Assembly (NCBI GenBank): GCA_963921425.1
Contig: OY992833.1
Coordinates: 5,181,228 to 5,245,227 of the forward strand
Source: Dryas octopetala
Lineage: Eukaryota > Streptophyta > Magnoliopsida > Rosales > Rosaceae
Direction of reading: 5' to 3'
DNA length: 64,000 bases
Shown one piece after another: positions 33,978 through 43,988 of this stretch (positions are counted from its first letter, which is position 1; each line of letters opens with the position of its first letter). A program made the translations under genes and the position numbers. The notes beneath the pieces are model-generated. The model was given only the letters and a program-made list of their open reading frames with translations, made no database searches and was not told the DNA's origin.

Positions 33978-34746
33978 CTTTCTTGGTCTTGGTTTTTTAG
34001 ATAGATTGTATGGAATATATTTAGGAATTTATTTTTTGGTTGTAATTGTATATGCATATGATTCAATACTGTAATGTTTTGCCTTCTGCTAAAGAAATTA
34101 AGAAAAACTTGATTCATTTCACATCTTACTTTTGTTTTTCTAAAATAAAATGATTCTTATAATATGTCTCGAACAAACTAATTACTTAATGTCGTATGTG
34201 ATACTGCATAATGGGTCTCAAAATACACAACCTATGAATATTTCCTATATGTAATAATCACAAAATGAGTAGGAATTCTAATTACTAATCTTTTTTTCCT
34301 TTTGACAAAATTAATTAAGTTTATGCATAAATACAAAATGGATCATTATAACCCAATTTAGACGGATCCATTGGGATAGCAGTAGCTAAGAACAATATGA
34401 CTTACGATCCTGTAATCCCATGACAAAGGTAATGTGTTTTTATTGAAGCTGATCAGAGACAATGTTTTGACAGCCGATGTTTAGGCATATCGTCTAAAAA
34501 ATAGAAGAATTGAGTTTTTTTTTTATTTTATTTTTTTTTATTTTGTTTTTTTATTTAATTTGAGATAATTAGGCTTTAGTTCTTTAGTTAGTTAGGTTTT
34601 ACAAAAATAGGTACCGTGTTTTTTATAATCTGTTTTCCTCTTTTTTGTAGTCAAGTTAATTCTTTGATTAAATGCCACATCAACAATTCTGATTTTTTGC
34701 AACACAATCGAATTTAATTTAAAAACCCCAAACTGCCCACTTACGG
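33978..34746. other. 3' flank of NHL gene, AT-rich
   Basis: It holds the NHL 3' UTR at its start. The remainder has T-rich runs (34508-34560) and no recognised gene. Confidence 0.5.
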
Positions 34747-34754
34747 GATAAGAT

Positions 34755-35720
34755 TAGGAATGGCAAAAATATCTGCGGATTAGGGTCTCTGCAGAGCCTC
34801 GATCCGATTAAAAAATAAATGGAGATGCTATACGGGGTGGGTTCGAATTCGGCAATTTTTAACAAGGAACCAATCGGGGACGAGGCTGGTATGGTATTGA
34901 TTCCCCTGACCCTGAACCCGCCCTGATTATATATCTACTTTATTTTTATTTTTTATATTAAATATGTTAATATTATAATATATATGTATCATGTGTGGTA
35001 TATGTATTTATGAATTTAAGGATTTATGAATTATGGATGTATAGCTTATGGTATATGGATTTATGGATATATTGATTTATGGATTATGAATTTATAATTA
35101 TAGACTATCGGATTTATTTTTGCACATTACTAATACATCTATAAAAAAATATTGGTGGTTAGATTCCTAATTGCCACTTACATATTAAGAATTTGTGTTT
35201 TGCACATGAAATTTTTTTATTAAATATTAAAACATGATTTTAACTGTTAGTGTGTATTATGGCAAAAAAAAAAAAACAAAAAAAAGGAGGTAGGATTCAT
35301 GGAGGGGTTCAAGGGGGAACTCTCCAGTGGGGTTGGGGGCAGAGAATCCCTGTTTAATTACCTGGGAAATTTAGGCGGATTCGTGAAATAAAAAAGACAT
35401 CTATTCCAAAACCAGTTGACAATGAGAGGAGTAGTCCAAAACTCTTATAACCTACTATGCAAGGTCACATTTTCAATGTGCATGAGATATTTCTCTTAAC
35501 AAGTGCGCTACTCCAAGTGTGGCGTCACTCAAGCCTAACACGTAAATAATTCATATTAGGTGACGTAGGAGCACTTGCGATCGTTGGACCTAACATGTGG
35601 ATAGCCTGTTCTGATATTAATGATCGAGATCGAGTATATAGTCTTAACCCTTATAAGTCACTATGGAAGAACTTATATTTTCAATGTGGGAGTTCTCAAC
35701 ATGCCCCGTTTCCATCCCTA
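34755..35720. mobile_element. hAT-like non-autonomous element with a nested TRIM
   Basis: Termini TAGGAATGGCAAAA and the complement of CCGTTTCCATCCCTA (TAGGGATGGAAACGG) are of the plant hAT TAGGGATGGCAA type. They are flanked by the perfect 8-bp direct repeat GATAAGAT (34747-34754 and 35721-35728), the hAT target-site length. The body is AT-rich without transposase. Its right part is interrupted by a TRIM (35384-35701). A GC-rich subterminal part (CCCCTGACCCTGAACCCGCC, about 34902) is typical of these elements. Confidence 0.8.
35384..35701 (-). mobile_element. TRIM retrotransposon, old copy nested in the hAT element
   Basis: Miniature LTR element of the family also found at 49939 and 60495. 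Left LTR about 35384-35501; right LTR about 35621-35701, shorter. Between them are the family's CGTGG/ACGTGT-like blocks and a degenerate complement of the initiator-Met primer-binding site at the right LTR edge. It is noncoding. The LTRs differ considerably, so it is old and decayed. No clear flanking repeat. Confidence 0.65.
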
Positions 35721-35729
35721 GATAAGATA

Positions 35730-36178
35730 GATTGGTGGGTGAGTTGAATAATAAGGTTTGTTTTTTCAATTTTTTGGGCGGGGTAAGCAGTTTGGGGGTG
35801 GCATTGGTATCCCCATCCTCCCCTCTCTTACTGTAACATTTTTTTATCGATGCTGTTTTTTTTTTTGGCCAGGTTAGTGCTGTGCTTTAATAATATCCCT
35901 TTGGCCTCCCATTTTTTCAATCAGAATAAATATTTTATGCTACTGTTTCAATAATTAATTAGATGCAAAATAGCTTTTTTTGTGCTTTCTTTTTCTCCTT
36001 TTTTGTTTTTTGTTTTTTTTTTCCATAATTTATGTTTAAGCGTTGATTCGAGCAGTTGTACCATCGGAATCATTATAATTCTTATATAGTCATATTTTTC
36101 TTATCTAGGAAAGTAGTCTTCTCTAAGTGCACATGTGTTGCTTTGATTTTCCATTAACAATTTGAGAACTGCATGTAA
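35730..36178 (+). repeat. Copy of the 3' half of IMP4 intron 7
   Basis: ATTGGTGGGTGAGTTGA, then TTTGGGGGTGGCATTGGT, GCAGTTGTACCAT, AGTCTTCTCTAAGTGCA and TGATTTTCCATTAACAATTT follow the same order as 29156-29527 in IMP4 intron 7, up to the splice acceptor (AACTGCA in place of AACCTGCAG). Exon 8 does not follow. It is a decayed partial duplication about 6.6 kb from the parent. Confidence 0.8.
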
Positions 36179-36714
36179 GAATTGAACGGACTTGTGCATT
36201 GTTCTACTAGGAGTCAATGTCTCACTGACTTCAAATACAAGTAATAAGTTTATTAGTAAGACATAAATTAAGAAGTCCATCTTAGATATGATCCTATCTA
36301 CTATAAATGGAAAATTAGACTAAAAAAAAGAGGGAAAATGTTGCAACACTAATGCGGGATGCATGTAAATTTTTAATCATAATGAGAAGAAATTGCAATG
36401 TCACTGAATTTTTCCATTGATTCGGCTTGAGTAGCTAGCTTAGTGCTAATGAAATTAGGGAAAGATCTTGGTTGGTCCTGGAATATGGACACTATGAAAT
36501 CATTGGTAATGGGCAATATGATTATGTAGAACCCATTGGAACATGAAGATGTTCTCCTGGCCTTTGGCATTAGAAAAAACAAGCCTAATCTTCAATCCTA
36601 AGGCTACTGCCTGACAGTTATGTCATACATAAGATTGTTCTAGAAGGAACCCTTTACCCTTTGGAACATGAAGAAAGACGCTGTTGTGGTCAACATGTAC
36701 AAAAAAACAGAGGT
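36179..36714. other. Unassigned flank, probably 3' flank of the minus-strand pseudogene
   Basis: No gene recognised. It lies downstream of the RPP38-like pseudogene stop, so its right part may be old 3' UTR. Confidence 0.4.
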
Positions 36715-37600
36715 TCATCTCTGGACATGCCCTTGTGCATTTATAGCAAGCATTTGAGTGGAGTTGAGGCATTCAGTTCCAAGCTGAATTGAATCACCAC
36801 GAAGAATTTCATCAACAACTTGATTGATGGCATTTCCTTTAGCCTACAGACAGTAGAATGTTTCATGTTTCAAATAACTCCAAGAGGGTTTTGACAGACA
36901 AATATAAACATAATAGGCATAGTTACCTTAACTCCAATGGCAATGGCTGTTTTAAGCTTAACAAGCTGACCCAATCTTAAAGAAGCCCCCTTTTTATCTT
37001 TGAGAAAGATCAATGGGACCTTCCTCGACTGTGCCAAGCTCGGCAGATGCTTTGACAGCCACCGTGGGTTGCAATCAAAAGCTATCAGTACAGCCTGAAG
37101 CTCGAGGGATGCAGCTTTCGGATTCAGTGCTAAGCTTGCTGCCATTGCTGTCATTGGTTTCATGCGTTCAAGCACACGAGTCACCTCATTGACCCGTATT
37201 GCGAATTGTTGCTACAAAACATAAAGAAAAACAAAATCAATTTGGTCATTTTATCAATTATCACACATTCGGGTTCGGTAATCTGAATCCAATCATCCAA
37301 ACCTTGAACCAAATCTTTGCAGGTAAAGACTTGCCATCCATAAGTCTGGCTCACTCTATCCTTCTGTACAGCATGAAGATAGAACTAAATTAATTAATGT
37401 CGTTATTAATTGGAAAAATATTTATCAGTGAAATTTAAATCTATTTACTGAAAAGATAACCATAACCATAACCATAACACAACCTCTGAATTGATTCGAG
37501 CAGACAATGGAGACCTTCTTCATCATAGCAAGGGCCAACTGAATTTTACTTAGAAATTCTCTAACAAAAAGGTGCACGGTAAGACACAAGCAGCAATCGA
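36715..37600 (-). pseudogene. Broken L7Ae/L30e-fold gene, RNase P/MRP RPP38 (POP3)-like
   Basis: Exons on the minus strand are inferred from splice sites and protein continuity: about 37484-37560, reading YDEEGLHCLLESIQ; 37303-37363, ARLMDGKSLPAKIWFK; 36927-37211, QQFAIRVNEVTRVLERMKPM, then LQAVLIAFDCNPRWLSKHLP, KVPLIFLKDKKGASLRLGQL and KTAIAIGVK; and 36715-36843, AKGNAINQVVDEILRGDSIQ to a stop. The third exon has the L7Ae pattern (NEVTRVLER, VLIA.DC.P, RLG, AIGVK). L7Ae-fold proteins bind kink-turn RNA; RPP38 is an RNase P/MRP subunit. A TGA at 37351-37353 interrupts the second exon, the first exon needs a frame change near 37540, and no N-terminus is clear. Naming as RPP38-like is from memory of plant homologues. 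Confidence 0.6.
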
Positions 37601-38194
37601 AAGAGGTAGGGTGAGTGCTACCTTACTTGGAGGAGGATAGCTAGAAGTTTTCCCCTTGGACGGTAATCTAAGGCCAACATGATCTGGTCTTTGAAATTCT
37701 GCTTGGAAGCTGTCTAGTTTGAAAGAAATTATTCTGGGGACCAAAGTTGAACAAAAAGACTTCGCCTAATAGACTCAAGTTGCTGAACATCAGACTACCA
37801 AGTAACGGATTCAACACTATCTGACAGTCTCCTCTCATTAAACTAATGAAGCCAAAAGATTCTCATATAATCAAAACACTCAAAGATTAATTCTATCTCA
37901 ACTAACAACAATATTTGTAAACAAATCTCTTATATATAATGAGAGGTATGGTCGGTCATTGGTGAAGATAATAGCTAGCGTTGTGTCAAGACTCAAATTT
38001 AAGACATCTTTATACTCAAAACCAAAAATGTAACCCACTCAGAGATCAAATTTCATTGGAGGAAGCAACCCAACCAGCCTTACTGCTACACTTCTACCTA
38101 CTTGAGGAAAAGCTAGAAGATTGATTTCAAATTAAGAATAACATTATTCTTTTACACATTCATAATTTACACATGATAAGCCCACTCCCTTAAT
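37601..38194. other. Intergenic, no gene recognised
   Basis: It may hold a lost first exon of the L7Ae-like pseudogene near 37640-37740. 38100-38194 is 3' flank of the BAHD gene. Confidence 0.4.
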
Positions 38195-39499
38195 TCAACA
38201 CCCAGTTGGATGAACAGAGGAGATAAACTCGTTATCACTTTCTAATTGAGCCATGACTTCCTCCTCCAAGCTAATGTATGCCTCTATTCCACCACCCTCT
38301 TTGGTGTCTATGAAATTTACAAGGTTGTTGAAGGTCGGCGCGGGTAATCCCACCCATGTAGGCCTCCCCCAACCAAAATCATTATAATCATACAGAGGAA
38401 ATTTGCAAAAACTACTAAAGCTAAATGAAACCAGCTCTCCTTTAATAATACTATCAGCACTTTCATTGAGGAAACCCAAGTGCTCATGATCACCCTGTTG
38501 TAGTCTTTTCACATAGTCATTGTCAATCTTGCTTATTTCTTCCCGTACCTGCCTCACCACGCCAGACCAATTTTCTTCCCCCATACTATTTAAGAATGGA
38601 GCTGTCATGGCAACACGATAAAAATTTCCAAAAGAATGTTGAGGCAATTGTGGATCAAACCGTGGACGAAGGTTCACAGCATGAACAACAATGTAAAACT
38701 TCTCAGGGCCTGTGTCCTTGGTAAGGGCCACAAATCGACTCCATATGAAAGCAGATAAAGCCTCAACGCGTGATGGCGGTTTCTGATTTCCTAACCCTGC
38801 AGCTCTGTCTCCATATTTTGCTCTGAGAACCTCGAGGATAGAGGCATCAAACACAAACCTCTTGGTTATTTTATTCTTTGTTATACCAATGCCTGCATCA
38901 TATCCAACAAACTCCTTTGGTGGAAAGAGTGCGGCTGAGACAAATTCCGGACGCTCTATTTTGGATTGATCATCTCCACGGGTGGCAGCAGCCCATCTTT
39001 TGCTGAACATGAAACAAGATAATCCATCTGCAAGCTTGTGAGAAATGCAATGGCCAATGGCAAATCCTCCGCACTCAAAGATGTTGAGCTGGACGCCCAA
39101 GGCATATTCATTAGCAATATCGTCTAGTTCAAATGGAACGAACTTATTGAGTTCACTGGGGATCGGATTCTTTAGAACATCAGAAAGTTGGCACTTGACT
39201 TGAGCTTCAATGAAGGGAATGCCCTCATCATTGCAATCTATAAAATGGTTGTTGTTGATTCGTCCAGCGAGTGGGTAGAAAAGGGTCAAGACCTCTGCTA
39301 AGGACTTCTTAAGGTGGTTGGATATTTCATTGATGTTGGGTTTTGTCTTGTCATTGAATTCATAAAAAAGGACCAAAGGGAAATACGTTGGGGGTGATAA
39401 TTGATCAAGAAAGGAGAACTGGTAATGACGAAGATGGTCAGGAGTTGAAGAAGATGGCTTGATCATCTCCTTGGAGATTACTTCAACTTCAAGGATCAT
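38195..39499 (-). CDS. BAHD-family acyltransferase, vinorine synthase-like, 434 aa
   Basis: BAHD enzymes transfer an acyl group from an acyl-CoA to an alcohol or amine, usually in the cytosol. The intact frame starts MILEVEVISKEMIKPSSSTP and has LDQLSPPTYFPLVLFYEFND near the N-terminus. The catalytic HXXXD motif is HKLAD (residues 154-158) and the structural motif DFGWG is at 374-378, both complete. Also present are FYPLAGRINNN (about 74-84), AVNLRPRFDP (about 274-283) and GGGIEAYISLEEE near the end. The length is typical (430-460 aa). The overall pattern is closest to the clade with vinorine synthase, stemmadenine O-acetyltransferase and fruit alcohol acyltransferases. The substrate cannot be told from sequence. 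Single exon, minus strand, no neighbours in a pathway are visible. Confidence 0.94.
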   Translation of the reverse strand: MILEVEVISKEMIKPSSSTPDHLRHYQFSFLDQLSPPTYFPLVLFYEFNDKTKPNINEISNHLKKSLAEVLTLFYPLAGRINNNHFIDCNDEGIPFIEAQVKCQLSDVLKNPIPSELNKFVPFELDDIANEYALGVQLNIFECGGFAIGHCISHKLADGLSCFMFSKRWAAATRGDDQSKIERPEFVSAALFPPKEFVGYDAGIGITKNKITKRFVFDASILEVLRAKYGDRAAGLGNQKPPSRVEALSAFIWSRFVALTKDTGPEKFYIVVHAVNLRPRFDPQLPQHSFGNFYRVAMTAPFLNSMGEENWSGVVRQVREEISKIDNDYVKRLQQGDHEHLGFLNESADSIIKGELVSFSFSSFCKFPLYDYNDFGWGRPTWVGLPAPTFNNLVNFIDTKEGGGIEAYISLEEEVMAQLESDNEFISSVHPTGC

Positions 39500-40145
39500 T
39501 CTAATTCTCTCCTAATTAACTCTGATGGAATTGGGGCAAAGAGTTGTACCTGACTATACACATATAGTCATACAGAAGTAGTTGTCAATTATAGGGAGAA
39601 GGTCAAAGGCTGCTTTGATTGTGTGGTTGTGGTTCTACATGCATATGTGGGGGATTAAAGGGATGGAGATGTGATGGGGTAGACAAAAAAAAAATGGGAA
39701 TTCAAGATAAGCCCGCCACTCTGGTAGACAAAAAGGTGGGGTAGCCGGTAGGTAACAAAGATAATGACCCTCTTAATTTTTATTTTTATTTTTTTGTCAG
39801 AAAGATGATGAATTGATGACCCTCTTATGTACAAAGTGTAAAAGAGGCCAGATTACTGGAGAATAAATTACTCTAGTGTAAAAGGGATATTACTGCTTGA
39901 TTACAATAATAGAGCTTTGTTAATGAAGAGTGAGTGTTAATGTCTCTGTGATCCTATAAGAGTAAAGGCTAAGTATTTTCCTCACACTCAAAGTTTATGG
40001 AAGTATCTGTATTTCTGGGAAGGAGTAATAACTCATAATTATCTTTAACATTATATATCATTCCAAAAACAAACAAAAAAAGAACATTATATTATTTCAT
40101 ATTCTAGTGTTTTCTATTGGTATGATCATCATGTAATGTAAAGTT
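39500..40145. other. Upstream region of the BAHD gene
   Basis: AT-rich. The first 100-200 bp left of the repeat should hold the minus-strand promoter. No other feature seen. Confidence 0.5.
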
Positions 40146-40975
40146 GTAACGACCCGACCCAAGTTTCATTAGAAATTAAAATTTTTATTTTTTATAATGG
40201 TCATTTTAAGGCGTAGTGGGAGATTAAATTGTGAGACTTCGTATTTTTTTTTCAAGGAAAATTTTTAAAATATCTTGGGAATTTATTTGAGAAAATAAAA
40301 GGTTTTGAATTTAAATTTTAAATTTTTGATTTTAAATTGGGATTGACTCAAAGTTGACTTTTAAAATTAGTAGGTTTTTTATTTTGACTTTTGGCCCGTT
40401 GGATAGATACCGATCTCACGAGTTCGTAGACACGAAGCACGCGTAAATCGGAGTTATAGTTTGGGTTTTACGGACGTTCAAAGTAAGGGGCAATTTTGTA
40501 AATTTCATAAAATGGGTTTTAAAAACCCCAAAGGGACCAGAAAATTCGGGACTCTCTCTCCCCTCTCTCCCCGACATTCTCTCTCTCTCTCTCTCCCTCG
40601 CCCGTTCAGTACCGCCGACCTGTCATCGGCGCGTGGGCGCGCGTCCGGCGGCGGATGGAGGCGGACGAGAGCTCCCCGAGCTCGCCGTCTCTCCCTCTTC
40701 CTCGCCCTGGTGTCGGCGTAGCCCAGAAACCCCTCAGAATCGAGAACTCAGATTTTGCCGTTTGGAACTCCGGCGTTGACTCGCCGTTTCCGGTGTCTTC
40801 GCGGCCCAGCACCGGCCTAGAAAGCTTCCTCTCGTCGAGCCGAGCATGGTGGTGTGCTCCGATCGTCCACCCGACGCCCCTCGAAGACAAATCGACGCTG
40901 TGAAGGCCGGCGGCTTCCGCCGCCGATTCCGGCGATAATTGGCCGTCGGTCCAGTTGTTAAAAACGATCCTCTAG
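40146..40975 (+). mobile_element. LTR-like relic starting TGTAACGACCCGACC, with GC-rich right half
   Basis: It shares its first about 25 bases with the relic at 3627. The first 400 bp are AT-rich. From about 40540 a (CT)n-rich stretch leads into GC-rich DNA (to about 40930) that is out of character with its surroundings and resembles the leader of a plant LTR element. Open frames there are compositional and have no recognised domain. No second LTR, so it is a truncated relic. Confidence 0.45.
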
Positions 40976-42044
40976 GTAGTGTGCGTAACAAGTGGAAACT
41001 GGTCATGTGCGTAACAAGTGACCACATTTTCAGGGGCATCTTAGTTCATTCATCACATTTTCATGTGACCAATTCTGTTAATTTTCAGATGGAAGTTAAT
41101 GTTTGTACTGCTTTGGTACAACTTGAAAAATTCGCGAATCAAATTGACATTTTTTATAGTTAATAGACTAAATTAAGAATCAGTGTAAAGTTCGTGTATC
41201 ATTTTTCTATTTAACCCTATTTTGTTTTGACTATGAATCTTAATTCTTATCCCAAGTCTTTTTTCTAATAAATTTTGTACTCATCAGCCATTCAGCTAAA
41301 TCTTACATTCAGTTTATTATATATGTACCATATTAATTACTCTTTGCTAGAGAAGCGACTTTGTCAACATGCGTGTGCCTACTGACCAAGATTAATTTAC
41401 TTCCGATTAAAATTAAACTTAAACACACATTAATAAACGCATAAATCCAACCATTAATGGTATTGACTTTCATCTGTCCATTATGTTAATTAAGTCCCTC
41501 GCGACAAACTTGAATTCCTCTCTCAACTTTATAAGCGAAACTTATTGATCGAGTGAAATGGTTCATACGTCGACATGATTGGTTTAGCCACTTATAAAGT
41601 TGTTTATTAACTATATATTAAACTAATAGTATTTCTTTCTACAATATTGAAGAGATCCCGAGTTTGAATTAATCCCCATCTTCCTGTTAAAAAATATTCA
41701 AATCATGTATTAGAAATAGAAAATAAAATTAATTAGACCATATATGCGCAATATATGAAGATATAAACCGAAAGTACCGATTTTATTATTTAAATATAAA
41801 ATCTTAACACGTGACTTCTAATAAGTGGAATGCATGGCTATACCAAACCAGATCAACATGATACAGTGAGTATCTAACCTATATTTTTCTCCAGCATATA
41901 TTGTATGATTTGTCCATTAAGTTGTGCAAGAGTGAAAGTTTCCTGCAGAACAAGTCAACACGTACTCGGTAAGATTTTTGAATAGGCTTCCATAAAAAAG
42001 TCAGCAATTTCAACTCCAGCCATAGACAATGTTTTTGAAACCTC

Positions 42045-42058
42045 CTATATATATAGAG
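42045..42058 (+). promoter_or_regulatory. TATA box of DUF26 gene, left copy
   Basis: CTATATATATAGAG is about 96-109 bp before the ATG. The right copy has an insertion here (GCTCCTGGCCTATG near 47424-47437) just before the same TATA, one of the few promoter differences. Confidence 0.5.
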
Positions 42059-42153
42059 TACGTGTGTTCTTGGACATATAGAAACATACATATCCAGAAG
42101 GACGTACCAGAACAAATTAAACCCACCTTGAGTCTCGATCTCATATATCCAAT

Positions 42154-42897
42154 ATGTTGAGCTCCAAATCAATCCCACTGGGTTTCTTACTCTTCTGTCT
42201 TTTCCACCATGCAGCCATTGGTGCTTCTCCACTTTACCATCGCTGCTTCAGCCCTGAAAACTTCACTGCCAACACCCCATACCCTGATAACTTGAACCAG
42301 CTGTTCAATCTCTTATACACCAAAGTCCCTCCTACTGGGTTCGGCCTTGGTTCCACTGGCAAACCCCAAAAGGCCCAAAACCAAGTACATGGGCTTGCTC
42401 TTTGCCGCGGTGATGTCTCAACCTCAAATTGTAAGACTTGTGTGGTTGATGCAAGCAAAGAGCTTGGCCAGCTCTGCCCTCATAGCAAAGGAGCCATAAT
42501 ATGGTACGACCACTGCTTGTTAAAGTACTCAAATCTGGACTTTTTTGGGCAAATTGATAGCAGCAACAAGTTCTCTATGTGCAACGTCAAAGAAGTAGAG
42601 AATCCGACACCGTTTAATGAGAGAGTTAAGGAATTGTTAAGTGGGTTGGCTAATGAAGCTTGTGATAATAATGGTAATCCAAAGCTTTATGCTACTGGTG
42701 AAGTAGAGCTCGATGCATCGACGACGTTGTATGGTTTGGCTCAGTGCACAAGGGACCTCTCTAGCATGGATTGTAAGAAGTGTCTTGATGGTGCAATAAG
42801 CGAACTGCCCAACTTTTGTGATGGAAAGCGAGGTGGGCGTGTTGTGGGCGGAAGTTGTAATGTTGGATATGAACTTTACCCCATAGTTGGTACTTGA
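42154..42897 (+). CDS. Cysteine-rich repeat secretory protein (two DUF26/Gnk2 domains), left copy, 247 aa
   Basis: A secreted plant protein of the CRRSP group. The signal peptide MLSSKSIPLGFLLFCLFHHA runs to about residue 24. DUF26 domain 1 at about 28-143 has the family C-X8-C-X2-C motif CRGDVSTSNCKTC (Cys84, 93, 96). Domain 2 at about 160-240 has CTRDLSSMDCKKC (Cys198, 207, 210). There is no transmembrane segment or kinase domain, so it is a CRRSP and not a CRK. Relatives include the mannose-binding antifungal ginkbilobin-2 and plasmodesmal PDLPs (which have a membrane helix). Substrate binding here is unknown. Single exon, intact. It differs from the right copy at three residues (R157, N172, G246 here). 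Confidence 0.95.
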   Translation: MLSSKSIPLGFLLFCLFHHAAIGASPLYHRCFSPENFTANTPYPDNLNQLFNLLYTKVPPTGFGLGSTGKPQKAQNQVHGLALCRGDVSTSNCKTCVVDASKELGQLCPHSKGAIIWYDHCLLKYSNLDFFGQIDSSNKFSMCNVKEVENPTPFNERVKELLSGLANEACDNNGNPKLYATGEVELDASTTLYGLAQCTRDLSSMDCKKCLDGAISELPNFCDGKRGGRVVGGSCNVGYELYPIVGT

Positions 42898-43059
42898 TCC
42901 TCGTAATTGTTATAAATCTGAAAAAAAATTAATGTGATTAAAGTATTATATATTGTTATGCTTACAAATAAATGTTCTGATATATATCGGACTCTCTCCT
43001 GCCCAATTTGTATTTTGGATATGATTATCCTAATATATCCAAAATCTATTCATTTGTTT

Positions 43060-43499
43060 AAGCCACCAATCAACAATTACTTGATCCAAAATTCATTTAA
43101 AAAAGAGAAAAAGAAGATGATGTTAGAGTTAAAAGAAACTAACATCTCAAGTTTCTCTTCCTAGCTTGTTCTCCATATCTACAGATCGATACATCGGGGT
43201 TAGTCATGCACAGCCTGTCGTATTTATGACACAATGTATCCTTTGAACAAATAATAGACCTATCAACTGCTAAAAATACCACAAAGTTCTGATTGTTGAA
43301 TCCTGCAAATTTGGAGAAACCCAAGTTAGAGAGATAGAGAGAGATTAACTAGTTTGAAGCTTATAACACCAGTGACACCTCAATGTCTCAAACTAGGAGG
43401 CTTTTTTGTAGAGGGTGGAGCAAAGAGAGGAGGGGGCATTTGGGCAAAGCTTAGAGTGGCACAATTAAACTGAAATTCTGGATATATATACCATTATAT
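43060..43499. other. Intergenic DNA after the left DUF26 copy
   Basis: A 61-codon minus-strand frame (43139-43324) with four cysteines in its second half has no family I recognise and no supporting features. Nothing else seen. Confidence 0.35.
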
Positions 43500-43985
43500 A
43501 AGTATAACTTTTAAAAAAAGTAATGCACATTTGTGGAATTATCTACACTATTCTACACCAACTAGAAATTTCTAGAAAATTCTTTTAAAGCCCATGACAA
43601 ATTATGCTAGAGAAGTCTACATAATTCTACATAAAAGAAGAGTCTAGAAAAAGCTTATATGAGAACGTACTAGAATATAATTAAAAGTGTAGTATACTCT
43701 AGAATCTACCACTAGTATGTGGCTAGCTAATAGATGTTCTAGAGAATTCAAAGTCGGTCATGTAATCTATATATATAACATGTACCCATATCTTAGTGTG
43801 TGCTAGAGGCAATACTAAATGCCACTAGTCTTAAGTCCTATTGTCCTAGACATCTACATTTCCACTTGTATCCTCATCTTTTCATCAATAAAAGATACTT
43901 TGTTTAAAGTCCAAACACTTCTCATAGCAAGCATAGGTAGCTAATAGAAGCTTACACAAGCCATTAGCTACTATAAACACCCTTC
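43500..43985 (+). mobile_element. LTR-like noncoding segment rich in TCTAGAA motifs
   Basis: Layout resembles a Copia LTR U3-R: many CTAGAA/TTCTAG words at 43560-43745, a TATA-like CTATATATATAACATG at about 43770, and CATCAATAAAAGATAC (polyadenylation-like) at about 43883. No internal region or second LTR is seen, so if it is an LTR it is solo or truncated. Edges uncertain. Confidence 0.4.
43565..43582 (+). promoter_or_regulatory. Perfect four-unit heat-shock element
   Basis: GAAatTTCtaGAAaaTTC matches the alternating nGAAn/nTTCn pattern bound by heat-shock factors with no mismatch. It is about 200 bp upstream of the TATA-like motif of the LTR-like segment. Function is inference. Confidence 0.5.
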
Positions 43986-43988
43986 AAA

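Larger units (their letters stand above)
41221..43059 (+). repeat. Left copy of the 1.8-kb DUF26-gene duplication
   Basis: From about 41221-41255 to 43059 the sequence recurs at 46591/46631-48450. The offset is 5391 bp over the gene and right edge. It includes about 0.9 kb of promoter, the gene and about 160 bp of 3' flank. The right edges diverge sharply after ATTCATTTGTTT. Confidence 0.93.

Noticed and set aside
40461-41039. Arg/Ser/Pro-rich frames near 40.5-41.0 kb
   Set aside because: Compositional frames in the GC-rich part of an LTR-like relic, present on both strands, without a recognised domain.
42234-42532. Antisense frames within the DUF26 genes
   Set aside because: Repeated in both copies only because the genes are duplicated; shadows of the sense frame.
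43139-43324. Cys-containing 61-codon minus-strand frame
   Set aside because: No family, signal peptide or splice context; left as unassigned intergenic DNA.
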